64,000 nt of DNA from Bacteroidota bacterium (lineage in GTDB: Bacteria; Bacteroidota; Bacteroidia; Sphingobacteriales; Sphingobacteriaceae): assembly GCA_018266915.1 (NCBI GenBank), contig JAFDZM010000097.1, positions 42,714-106,713 on the forward strand. The letters run 5' to 3'. Each line of letters begins with the position of its first letter. The first letter of the stretch is position 1. A program made the translations under genes and the position numbers. Positions 41,526 to 49,099 of this stretch are shown here, piece by piece. The notes beneath the pieces are model-generated. The model did not search any database. It was not told the origin of the DNA and saw only the letters and a list, made by a program, of their open reading frames with translations.

Positions 41526-41553
41526 CGGGAATAGCAATATTACCCGTTTTTTT
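41526..41553 (+). terminator. terminator of the short S41 peptidase gene
   Basis: CGGGAATA pairs with TATTACCCG (one bulged A) around a 4-nt loop, followed by seven T, 23 bp after the stop codon. Confidence 0.75.
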
Positions 41554-41763
41554 GTGCCACTTCAACTTATAAAAAAGATCGTTTTGTTGTTCGTGGTCAC
41601 AATAATGAGCACTATAGAACTAATAATCATATAGTTAACTCAAAAATAAATGCCTTCATAACCGGGGTGTTTATTTTATATATGTTTTTAAGTTGGGTGG
41701 AATAAAGTATTTAAACTTTTTTCGTTTAATATTGTCATACATACCAAACAATAATATTTTACT

Positions 41764-42270
41764 ATGAAGAAGTTAGTTTTTACAGCAGCGATATTAATAA
41801 GCTGCTTGTCATTTAAGTTAGCCGATGCGCAGGTACATTTAAGCGTAGGTGTAAACATTGGCGCTCAGCCTGAATGGGGCCCTGTTGGCTACGATCACGC
41901 CGATTATTATTATATGCCGGATATAGGTGTTTATTACGATGTTCCTGTTCACCAATATGTTTATTTGGATAATGGCGCATGGGTACACAGGGCTTATTTA
42001 CCTTACAGATGGCGTAACTATGATATGTATCATGGTTATAAAGTAGTGGTTAACCGTCCTGATCCATGGCGTTATGATGCTGATTACCGCGTAAGATATG
42101 CCGGCTATCGTGGCCGCCACGACCAGGTGATTATCCGTGACAGCCATGAAGAAAGATACCGTAACCACTGGCACGACAACGGTCGCCATGAAGGCTGGGA
42201 CAGAGGCCGGGGACATGATGAAGGCCGCGGACATGGCGAGGGTCATGGCCACGGTCACGACCGCGACTAA
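41764..42270 (+). CDS. exported Tyr/His-rich protein with His/Gly/Asp tail
   Basis: 168 aa, signal peptide MKKLVFTAAILISCLSFKLADA. The body is rich in Tyr, Asp and Arg (WGPVGYDHADYYYMPDIGVY, YLPYRWRNYDMYHGYKV), a pattern seen in many small exported Bacteroidota proteins. The last 45 residues are mostly His, Gly, Arg, Asp and Glu with repeated GRGHDEGRGHGEGHGHGHD, which could bind divalent metals. No enzyme motif. The region before it (41554-41763) shows no clear promoter or gene. Confidence 0.75.
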   Translation: MKKLVFTAAILISCLSFKLADAQVHLSVGVNIGAQPEWGPVGYDHADYYYMPDIGVYYDVPVHQYVYLDNGAWVHRAYLPYRWRNYDMYHGYKVVVNRPDPWRYDADYRVRYAGYRGRHDQVIIRDSHEERYRNHWHDNGRHEGWDRGRGHDEGRGHGEGHGHGHDRD

Positions 42271-42291
42271 TATTCAAGTCCATTAAAATGA

Positions 42292-42321
42292 GAAAGGCTT
42301 CTCTTTACCGGGAAGCCTTTC
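42292..42321. terminator. bidirectional terminator between convergent genes
   Basis: GAAAGGCTTC pairs perfectly with GAAGCCTTTC (10 bp, 10-nt loop) between the stop codons of the His-rich protein gene and the GDSL esterase gene; the T run is weak on both sides. Confidence 0.7.
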
Positions 42322-42327
42322 TTGTTA

Positions 42328-43104
42328 TCAATTCATAACAGCCTTATAAATGCCTTCGCCCCAAAACTGACCAAGTATCACATCGCCCTTACTATTAGGA
42401 TGCAAATAAAATATACCTTCATGCCCTTGTTCAGGGATCAAATCGCTTGAATAATGTTTACTGAAATAATCAAAGGCTTTGGTATCGGTTGTAAATACAT
42501 GACCAGGCCTGGCTTTTTTGTATTCGTTCACCAACTGATCTATCTGAGGAAAATAACTTTGCAAACGAGATAGGCCCTCTTGCAAATACATCGACCCATT
42601 ATAAGTATTAGGGCTATACCATATCGGTTTTTGAATCACGAATTTGCTATCCGGAAAATGCTGTAATAAACGCTCGATAATGGTTTTTAAATTATCATGA
42701 TACTTCTCAGGCGAAACAGGCGAACCATTTGGACCAGTAACAGCGCTGTCATTAGTGCCAAGCATTATAAAGAATACCAATGTTGCATCTTTACTGTTTA
42801 ATGTTGACGCCGCCTTATCCACCCTTGGGAATACAGTGTTGGTAGAAGGCAGAAAATCGACTGTCGTAAAACCACTCACGCCCTGGTTTGAAAACTCTAC
42901 TTTGCCCATTCCTTTTTGTTTGTGTATCCATACCGTAGCAGTAGCTGGTGGCGCCTCAGTTGCAGGATCAGCTAATTGTACGCCTTGGGTAATGCTATCG
43001 CCGATGTAGATGATGTTGAGGTTTTTCTTTTGGGCGAAACAGGATAGAGTACCAACACAAAGCAGTAATCCTAAAACCCATTTCAGACTTCTTACTTCCG
43101 ACAT
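42328..43104 (-). CDS. exported SGNH/GDSL-type hydrolase
   Basis: 258 aa from ATG 43104, with AGGAGG only 4 nt upstream (43114-43109) supporting this start. Signal peptide MSEVRSLKWVLGLLLCVGTLSCFAQ. Block I IIYIGDSITQG has the nucleophile Ser37, block III is LGTNDSA, and the C-terminal block V FYLHPNSKG carries the catalytic His with its Asp/Asn region. Likely a periplasmic acetyl- or acyl-esterase, perhaps on sugars. It follows the prolyl oligopeptidase gene by 11 bp in the same direction. Confidence 0.9.
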   Translation of the reverse strand: MSEVRSLKWVLGLLLCVGTLSCFAQKKNLNIIYIGDSITQGVQLADPATEAPPATATVWIHKQKGMGKVEFSNQGVSGFTTVDFLPSTNTVFPRVDKAASTLNSKDATLVFFIMLGTNDSAVTGPNGSPVSPEKYHDNLKTIIERLLQHFPDSKFVIQKPIWYSPNTYNGSMYLQEGLSRLQSYFPQIDQLVNEYKKARPGHVFTTDTKAFDYFSKHYSSDLIPEQGHEGIFYLHPNSKGDVILGQFWGEGIYKAVMN

Positions 43105-43115
43105 CCGACCTCCTA

Positions 43116-45233
43116 TTATTTCCAATCCAATCCCATATTCTGGAACATAAAGGCCCATTTATCAGCCTGGCCACTGATGATCTGTGCAGTTGATTGTCCT
43201 GCACCGTGACCTGCCTTCGTTTCAATTCGGATCAGCACGGGCGCTTTCCCTTGCTGATACTCCTGTAAACGTGAGCCAAATTTAAATGAGTGTGCAGGTA
43301 CCACCCGGTCGTCATGGTCAGCAGTGGTTACCATGGTAGCCGGGTAATCTGCCGGTTTGAGCGCATGGTATGGTGAATAATTATAAAGATATTCAAACAT
43401 CTCCTTGCTGTCCTGGGCAGTGCCGTAGTCATAACTCCAACCTGCGCCGGCGGTAAACTGGTTGTAGCGTAACATATCCATTACACCTACAGCCGGGAAA
43501 GCTACTTTGCAAAGATCAGGACGTTGGGTCATTACAGCGCCGATTAATAAACCGCCGTTTGATCCCCCCGAAATAGCTAGGTAATCTTTAGAAGTATATT
43601 TATTGGCGATCAGGTATTCGGCAGCGGCAATAAAGTCATCAAATACATTCTGCTTTTTCATTTTGATGCCCGCTTTGTGCCAGGTTTCGCCATACTCGCC
43701 GCCACCCCGCAGGTTAGGTACAGCATAAATGCCGCCATGCTCCAACAAGACAATATTTGAGGTGCTGAATGCAGGCGTCAGATTCACCCCAAAACCACCA
43801 TAAGCGTACAGCAACAGAGGATTTTTCCCATTCATCACTGTGCCTTTTTTATAGGTGATGATCATCGGAATTTTGGTACCATCTTTCGATTTATAGAATA
43901 CTTGCTTGGATTCGTACTGCGTAGGGTCAAATTTCACATTGGCTTTTTTATAAACTGTTGATTGCCCGGTTGCAATATCGTATTTGAAAATAGTTGGCGG
44001 GTAAACATAATTCGTGAAGGTGTAGTAAGTTTCTTTCTCTTCTTTTTTAGTACCGAATCCGCCTGCTGAACCAATGCCAGGCAACTCGATATTACGCTCC
44101 AATTTACCATCCATGTTATATTGCTGAACAAATGAGGTAGCATCCTTTAGGTATTCGGCAAAAATCTTTCCGCCGCCGGTTGATACGGTAAGCACATTCT
44201 TAGTTCCCGGTATCAGGTCTTTCCAGTTGATCGGTTTGGGGTTGGACGCATCAACCGTTACCACCTTGAAGTTCGGCGTATATAAATTGGTAAGGATATA
44301 CAGCTTGCTGCCTACATTGTCTATCACACCATGCTGATTATCAAAGTTGTTAACTACATTCACAATCTCGCTGCCTGGTTTGCTCAGGTCCTGAATATAT
44401 AACTCATTACCTGTGGTCGTGGTTGCTGCTGAGATCACCAGGAAGCGTTGATCTTCGGTCAGGTAAGCACCAATATAACGGCGTGGCGTTTGCTCACCAC
44501 CGAACACCAATTTGTCCTGGCTTTGTGGTGTTCCCAAAACATGGTAATATAGTTTATGATATTGGGTCATACCCGATAACTGGCTACCTACTTTTGGTTT
44601 ATCATAAGTGCTGTAATAAAAACCTTCGTTACCTTTCCAGGCTATGCCGGTAAATTTCAGGTCGCGCAGGGTATCGCCGATGATGGATTTATCCGCTGTT
44701 TTCAAAATAATCACCTTGCGCCAGTCGGAGCCGCCCTCTGATATCTGATAAGCCGCCATGCTGCCGTCTTTGGTGAAATCTATGCCTTGCATAGAGGTGG
44801 TGCCATCGGTCGAAAAAGTATTCGGGTCGAGGAATATTTCTGGAGTACCATCGCCTATTTGCCGCCATAAAACAGCCTGGCTTTGCAGGCCATCATTTTT
44901 ATAAAAGTAAGTATACTTGCCTTCTTTAAATGGTGCACTGTATTTTTCGTAGTTCCATAAGACCTCCAGGCGTTTATGGATGGCATCACGGTAAGGAATT
45001 TGTCCGAGATAATCCTGTGTAACTTTGTTTTCTTCTTTCACCCACGCTTTGGTATCAGCAGCTTGGTCGTTTTCGAGCCAGCGATACGGATCGGGAACGG
45101 CGATACCGAAGTAAGTATCAACAGTATCAACTTTTTTGGTTTGGGGATAGGGAAGTGTTTTGATATTCATATTCTGAGCAAAAGTATAGCCACCAGTAAT
45201 GACCGACAGTACAAATAATGTCAATTTCTTCAT
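43116..45233 (-). CDS. prolyl oligopeptidase (S9A family)
   Basis: 705 aa with signal peptide MKKLTLFVLSVITGGYTFAQ, so periplasmic. N-terminal DPYRWLENDQAADTKAWVKEEN and a seven-bladed propeller (about 80-430) precede an alpha/beta-hydrolase domain with Ser558 (SGGSNGGLL), the Asp region TTADHDDRVVP (about 636-646) and His676 (TKAGHGAG). It cuts short peptides after proline. Length and order are standard for S9A. The GDSL esterase gene lies 11 bp downstream, so both are probably one transcript. Confidence 0.96.
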   Translation of the reverse strand: MKKLTLFVLSVITGGYTFAQNMNIKTLPYPQTKKVDTVDTYFGIAVPDPYRWLENDQAADTKAWVKEENKVTQDYLGQIPYRDAIHKRLEVLWNYEKYSAPFKEGKYTYFYKNDGLQSQAVLWRQIGDGTPEIFLDPNTFSTDGTTSMQGIDFTKDGSMAAYQISEGGSDWRKVIILKTADKSIIGDTLRDLKFTGIAWKGNEGFYYSTYDKPKVGSQLSGMTQYHKLYYHVLGTPQSQDKLVFGGEQTPRRYIGAYLTEDQRFLVISAATTTTGNELYIQDLSKPGSEIVNVVNNFDNQHGVIDNVGSKLYILTNLYTPNFKVVTVDASNPKPINWKDLIPGTKNVLTVSTGGGKIFAEYLKDATSFVQQYNMDGKLERNIELPGIGSAGGFGTKKEEKETYYTFTNYVYPPTIFKYDIATGQSTVYKKANVKFDPTQYESKQVFYKSKDGTKIPMIITYKKGTVMNGKNPLLLYAYGGFGVNLTPAFSTSNIVLLEHGGIYAVPNLRGGGEYGETWHKAGIKMKKQNVFDDFIAAAEYLIANKYTSKDYLAISGGSNGGLLIGAVMTQRPDLCKVAFPAVGVMDMLRYNQFTAGAGWSYDYGTAQDSKEMFEYLYNYSPYHALKPADYPATMVTTADHDDRVVPAHSFKFGSRLQEYQQGKAPVLIRIETKAGHGAGQSTAQIISGQADKWAFMFQNMGLDWK

Positions 45234-45326
45234 TGTAAATGCAGTTTATGAGAATTTAAAGATAGGGATTGGAGGGGAAAGGTGAAAATAAGGATGGATA
45301 TATTATAATAAAAAAATAACCATTTT

Positions 45327-45357
45327 TTGGTAATTTAATTTTAATTTGTTATCATTG
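45327..45357 (+). promoter_or_regulatory. promoter of the higBA pair
   Basis: TTG (45327-45329), 20-bp spacer, TATCATTG (45350-45357, one mismatch to TAnnTTTG). The leader would be about 65 nt. Confidence 0.5.
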
Positions 45358-45400
45358 TATGAACTTTAAAAAAACACAAAATGGCAACTACAAAAAAATC

Positions 45401-45439
45401 TTTAACATTTTTTAATAATACATAGCTATGCATGTTAAA
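45401..45439. promoter_or_regulatory. possible autoregulatory operator over the higB start
   Basis: TTTAACAT (45401-45408) and ATGTTAAA (45432-45439) are perfect inverted repeats with 23 bp between them, including CATAGCTATG (itself a palindrome) over the higB start codon. HigA-type antitoxins usually repress their own operon by binding such repeats. Confidence 0.35.
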
Positions 45440-45742
45440 ATAGAGGACCGCTTTCTGGGTGAAGTGGCCAGTCTTGGTAAGGTGCATGGAAAATCGCCAT
45501 ATCCCGCTGAAGTGTTAACTGCTTTTAGAAAACGTTTATTTCAAATTCAACAAGCAAATAATACTGTTGATCTTAGAAACAATAAAAGCCTGCATTTCGA
45601 AAAACTTAAAGAAAAGAAATATGAAGGTAAATATTCCATTAGATTGAATATTGCGTACCGTTTAATATTTCGTATTGAAAATGATAAGAGTACGCGGTTA
45701 GAAATAATTTGCATTGAAGAAATTAATAACCACTACTCATAA
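45428..45742 (+). CDS. higB: HigB-like (RelE superfamily) toxin
   Basis: 104 aa, basic. DLRNNKSLHFEKLKEKKYEGKYSIRLNIAYRLIFRIEN follows the HigB/RelE pattern in which the sheet-borne Arg/Lys/Tyr residues cut mRNA on the ribosome (GKYSIRLNIAYRLIF is the core strand pair). Toxin before antitoxin is the order typical of higBA. HigA starts 30 bp later with its own Shine-Dalgarno site. Cytoplasmic mRNA interferase, neutralised by HigA. The gene is more A/T-rich than its neighbours, consistent with transfer. Confidence 0.85.
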   Translation: MHVKIEDRFLGEVASLGKVHGKSPYPAEVLTAFRKRLFQIQQANNTVDLRNNKSLHFEKLKEKKYEGKYSIRLNIAYRLIFRIENDKSTRLEIICIEEINNHYS

Positions 45743-45772
45743 CCTTTATCGCCCAGGAGGCGTTATACTTTT

Positions 45773-46069
45773 ATGAATAATAATCAAATATTAGATCATA
45801 ATGGTAATGAAATTGAAATAGAAGCATTTCACCCCGGTGAGTTTTTGCAAGAAGAAATCGAAGCGAGGGATATCTTAAAAAAGGATATTGCAAAAGCGCT
45901 TGATATTTTACCGCAACATTTAAGCGAAATTTTCGCGGGAAAAAGAAATATATCAGCAAGGCTTGCTGTTAAACTTGAAAAAATTCTAGGTATTAGTTCC
46001 CATTACTGGTTAGGCCTACAAATGGAATATGATCTTTTTGTAGCTAAACAATTAGAGACTCAACTTTGA
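45773..46069 (+). CDS. higA: HigA-like antitoxin (XRE helix-turn-helix)
   Basis: 98 aa. FHPGEFLQEEIEARDILKKDIAKALDILPQHLSEIFAGKRNISARLAVKLEKILG is the HigA signature (HPGEFLxEE entry, then the five-helix XRE fold with recognition helix around ILPQHLSEIF). It binds HigB and represses the operon. AGGAGG at 45755-45760 lies 12 nt before the start. The C-terminus ends at a weak terminator that overlaps the stop codon. Confidence 0.9.
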   Translation: MNNNQILDHNGNEIEIEAFHPGEFLQEEIEARDILKKDIAKALDILPQHLSEIFAGKRNISARLAVKLEKILGISSHYWLGLQMEYDLFVAKQLETQL

Positions 46070-46086
46070 TTTGAGCCTTTTTTATT
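46057..46086 (+). terminator. weak terminator overlapping the higA stop
   Basis: CTCAA and TTGAG form a 5-bp stem with a short loop, followed by a run of seven T; the TGA of higA is in the loop. Confidence 0.45.
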
Positions 46087-46133
46087 ACGCTATCCTATTT
46101 TCGCAAATTACTACTTTGTGAAATATCATAAAG

Positions 46134-47747
46134 TTAACCCAACAACGCCTTCAACGTATCCAAAGTATCCGCTTCTTCTTTAGGTTTATCCTGCCGCCAG
46201 CGCAGGATACGGGGGAAACGGAGAGCGACACCTGATTTATGACGGGTGGAGCGGTTGATACCTTCAAATCCAATTTCGAAAACCAATTCAGGCTTTACGG
46301 TGCGGACCGGACCAAATTTTTCGATGGTGTTTCGTTTGACAAAATTGTCAACTTTGTTAATCTCCTGGTCTGTTAAACCGGAGTAGGCTTTGGCGAAGGG
46401 CACCAGTTTATCGCCATCCCAAACGGCAAAAGTATAGTCGGTATAAAGATCTGCCCGCCGACCATGGCCTTTCTGGGCATAGATCATTACAGCGTCAACA
46501 GACAAAGGGTCAATCTTCCATTTCCACCAGTCGCCACGCTTACGTCCTACCTGGTAGGTAGCGTTTTTTCGCTTCAGCATAATGCCTTCAGCGATCATAG
46601 CTCTTGATTCATCGCGTTTGGCAGCCAGGTCATCCCAGCTGTTAAAGCTGATCAATGGCGATAACCGAAAAAATTCAGAAAAGGGACTGCCTGAATGTAA
46701 TTCTTCCAGCAACATACGCCGCTCGCTTTGTGTTTTTGGACGGATGTCTTCACCCTGATATTCCAGGCAATCATAAGCAATCACCGCAACAGGGCTTTCT
46801 TGTAGTATCTTTTTACTAAGATTCTTTCTTCCGATGCGGGTTTGTAATACATTAAATGGCAAAGGCAATCCTTCGCGGAAGCTTAGTATCTCACCATCCA
46901 GCACCGTACCATCAGGCAATGCATTTAAGAATGGATGTAATTCCGGGAATTTTTCGGTAGCCAGATCCTCTCCGCGGCTCCATATAAATATCTTGCCATC
47001 ACGTTTGATCATTTGTGCACGGATGCCATCCCATTTCCACTCCGCCTGCCAATCTTCGGCATCACCCAAGGTATTTTGCAACTCCTCAACTGATCGTTGC
47101 TGTTCCGAAGTTTCCTGAATTGGATAGGCCAAAAAGAAAGGATAAGGCCGTGAAACATCATCATTGCTTCCTTTTGCTTCGACTAATTGTTTAAAGTGAT
47201 AAGTCTCCGGCATCCAGTTGCCCATAATGCGGTGAGTTAAGACCGGCGCTTCCAACCCTGTCACATCAGCCAGTGCTTTGATCACCAGGTTTTGAGATAC
47301 GCCTACCCGGAAACCACCTGTCATGATCTTATTAAAAACGAATCGTTCCTGCGGGTCGAGCATTGCCCATGATTCCATCAGCCAGAGCTTTTTCTGTTCT
47401 TCATTTTTGTCGGCAAGCGCATTGATTTCGGCTATCCATTCGGTCAGCGTTTTATTATTGCCCAAATTATTTTGAGGCATTAGCAGCGACATGGTTTCGG
47501 CCAGGTCACCCACCACCTGGTAACTTTCCTCAAAAAGCCATACCGGAATATTGGACGCTTCAATGGCCCAATTGCGTAGTAGCGTAGCATTAATCTGTCG
47601 TTTAGGCCTCCTGCCTGTAAACAATGCGAGCATATGCATTTTATCCGAATCAGGTACGCTGGTAAAATAATCCTTCAAAACGCGAACCTTTTCGTTAGTC
47701 TTATTGGTCTCATCCAGAGACAGGAATAATTGGGCAAAGGCTCTCAT
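46134..47747 (-). CDS. ATP-dependent DNA ligase (exonuclease-associated bacterial type)
   Basis: 537 aa. N-terminal DNA-binding domain (about 1-200), adenylation domain with nucleotide Lys238 in EWKWDGIRAQ (KxDG motif), IWSRGEDLATEKFPEL (motif III-like), VLDGEIL (Glu286 region) and EGIMLKRKNATYQVGRKRGDWWKWK (motifs IV/V), then an OB-fold tail. It seals nicks in DNA with ATP, in addition to the usual NAD-dependent LigA. It overlaps the MBL exonuclease gene by 4 bp. In other bacteria this pair sits with a DEXH helicase and the PdeM nuclease; neither is next to it here. Confidence 0.95.
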   Translation of the reverse strand: MRAFAQLFLSLDETNKTNEKVRVLKDYFTSVPDSDKMHMLALFTGRRPKRQINATLLRNWAIEASNIPVWLFEESYQVVGDLAETMSLLMPQNNLGNNKTLTEWIAEINALADKNEEQKKLWLMESWAMLDPQERFVFNKIMTGGFRVGVSQNLVIKALADVTGLEAPVLTHRIMGNWMPETYHFKQLVEAKGSNDDVSRPYPFFLAYPIQETSEQQRSVEELQNTLGDAEDWQAEWKWDGIRAQMIKRDGKIFIWSRGEDLATEKFPELHPFLNALPDGTVLDGEILSFREGLPLPFNVLQTRIGRKNLSKKILQESPVAVIAYDCLEYQGEDIRPKTQSERRMLLEELHSGSPFSEFFRLSPLISFNSWDDLAAKRDESRAMIAEGIMLKRKNATYQVGRKRGDWWKWKIDPLSVDAVMIYAQKGHGRRADLYTDYTFAVWDGDKLVPFAKAYSGLTDQEINKVDNFVKRNTIEKFGPVRTVKPELVFEIGFEGINRSTRHKSGVALRFPRILRWRQDKPKEEADTLDTLKALLG

Positions 47748-48823
47748 GCTGAACCCTCCAATTCATTTCCTTCGGCTGAAAGTACACGGTTATCGCTTTC
47801 GTTCAGCAGGTCGTTGCCGCCTGTGTTTTCTTCTTCCTCATTACCATATAAGGTGTAAACTTCTTTCGCATTAAAACCTATTTCGCTTAAGTATCGGGAG
47901 AATGTAGCCGTATAACCGTGAGTCAGGTAAACACATTCGCAACCGGTAGCATCTATGGCGCTGATCAACCCATTCCAGTCGGCATGATCGGACAGGACAA
48001 AGCCCCTATCAGCAGCCCTGCGTCGTTTCGCACCGCGAATGGCCATCCAACCAGAACAATATCCAAAATCATAAGGCGCAAATCTGCGCATCCATGCAGA
48101 GCCTACCGCTGACGGTGGTGCCAGCACAATACCTTTCCTGATCTCTTCTTTTGGTGTATCGTAAACGATCCGTTCGGTCGGATTGAGTTGCACGCCGTTA
48201 TTCCGCAAAGCCTGGTTCACATTCTCAATAGCTCCGTGCGTATATACTTTGCCGTTGAACAGATCAAGATTCTGCAAAATGCGTTGTGCCTTACCCAGCG
48301 AATATCCTACAATTATAGTAGCCAACCCATTATCCAAATTATTTCGCCACCATTTGTTCATCTCTTCAAATGTTTTTACCTGTGGCTTCCATTGGTAAAC
48401 CGGCATTCCAAATGTACATTCTGATATAAAATGATGACATTTTACCGGCTCGAATGGTGTGGAGATACCGTCGTCCTCCATTTTATAATCACCCGATACC
48501 ACCCAAACTTCTCCTTGGTATTCTACCCGTATTTGTGCCGAGCCAATTACATGCCCAGCTGGATAGAGTGAAATTTCTACACCGTTTTTATTGATCTTCT
48601 CACCGTACTCTACCGTTTGCAGATCGATCTCACCCAAACGGTAAAGAAGCACTTGTTTGGATAAATAATGCGCCAGGTAATGTTTGTGCCCGACATAGGC
48701 ATGATCAGCATGGGCATGGGTGATCACCGCATAATCAACCGGCTTCCACGGGTCGATGTAAAATCCTCCTTTTTCGCAGTAAATACCCCGGTCGGTAAAC
48801 TCAAGCAGCGGTTTGTTAGGCAT
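47744..48823 (-). CDS. ligase-associated DNA exonuclease (metallo-beta-lactamase fold)
   Basis: 359 aa. ITHAHADHAYVGH at 34-46 is the HxHxDH metal motif (His36, His38, Asp40, His41); WVVSGDYKMEDDGIS, LYPAGHVIGSAQI and LSDHADWNGLI supply the further Asp/His ligands, as in the CPSF/SNM1-like nucleases. The protein is of the family described as DNA-ligase-associated exonuclease and is 4-bp overlapped with the ligase gene downstream, so the two are translated together. Likely trims DNA ends before ligation. No helicase partner nearby. Confidence 0.93.
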   Translation of the reverse strand: MPNKPLLEFTDRGIYCEKGGFYIDPWKPVDYAVITHAHADHAYVGHKHYLAHYLSKQVLLYRLGEIDLQTVEYGEKINKNGVEISLYPAGHVIGSAQIRVEYQGEVWVVSGDYKMEDDGISTPFEPVKCHHFISECTFGMPVYQWKPQVKTFEEMNKWWRNNLDNGLATIIVGYSLGKAQRILQNLDLFNGKVYTHGAIENVNQALRNNGVQLNPTERIVYDTPKEEIRKGIVLAPPSAVGSAWMRRFAPYDFGYCSGWMAIRGAKRRRAADRGFVLSDHADWNGLISAIDATGCECVYLTHGYTATFSRYLSEIGFNAKEVYTLYGNEEEENTGGNDLLNESDNRVLSAEGNELEGSA

Positions 48824-48912
48824 AGTTGGTAAACCCTAATTTAGTTGAATTAGTTTTATTTTTGAGGTGAAAGGTTAAAGCTGAAAGCATGGTTATTAAA
48901 TCTAATCACATA

Positions 48913-49017
48913 AATTCCCTCCCTGGGGAGGGGGGTGATGGATTGTGCATTGGCAGGGAGGGGTTTCTACGCTATCTATTAACCAGCACCTTCCCTTCCC
49001 CAAGGAAGGAATCGCAC
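48913..49017 (+). repeat. palindromic repeat family B, copy 2
   Basis: Blocks AATTCCCTCCCTGGGGAGGG, GGCAGGGAGGGG, TATTAACC, CTTCCCTTCCCC and GGAATCGCAC are in the same order as the minus-strand copy at 15840-15949. It lies in a 276-bp gap with no other feature except the terminator at its right. Confidence 0.75.
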
Positions 49018-49049
49018 TGCCTTTACTATTTTTAATCATCCCATAAAAC

Positions 49050-49077
49050 AAAAAAAATCCCGTACTAAGCCGGGATT
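49050..49077 (-). terminator. terminator of the long S41 peptidase gene
   Basis: On the minus strand AATCCCG pairs with CGGGATT around an 8-nt loop and runs into eight T, 23 bp beyond the stop codon. Confidence 0.75.
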
Positions 49078-49099
49078 ATATTTTGAAATTCTGATTGAA

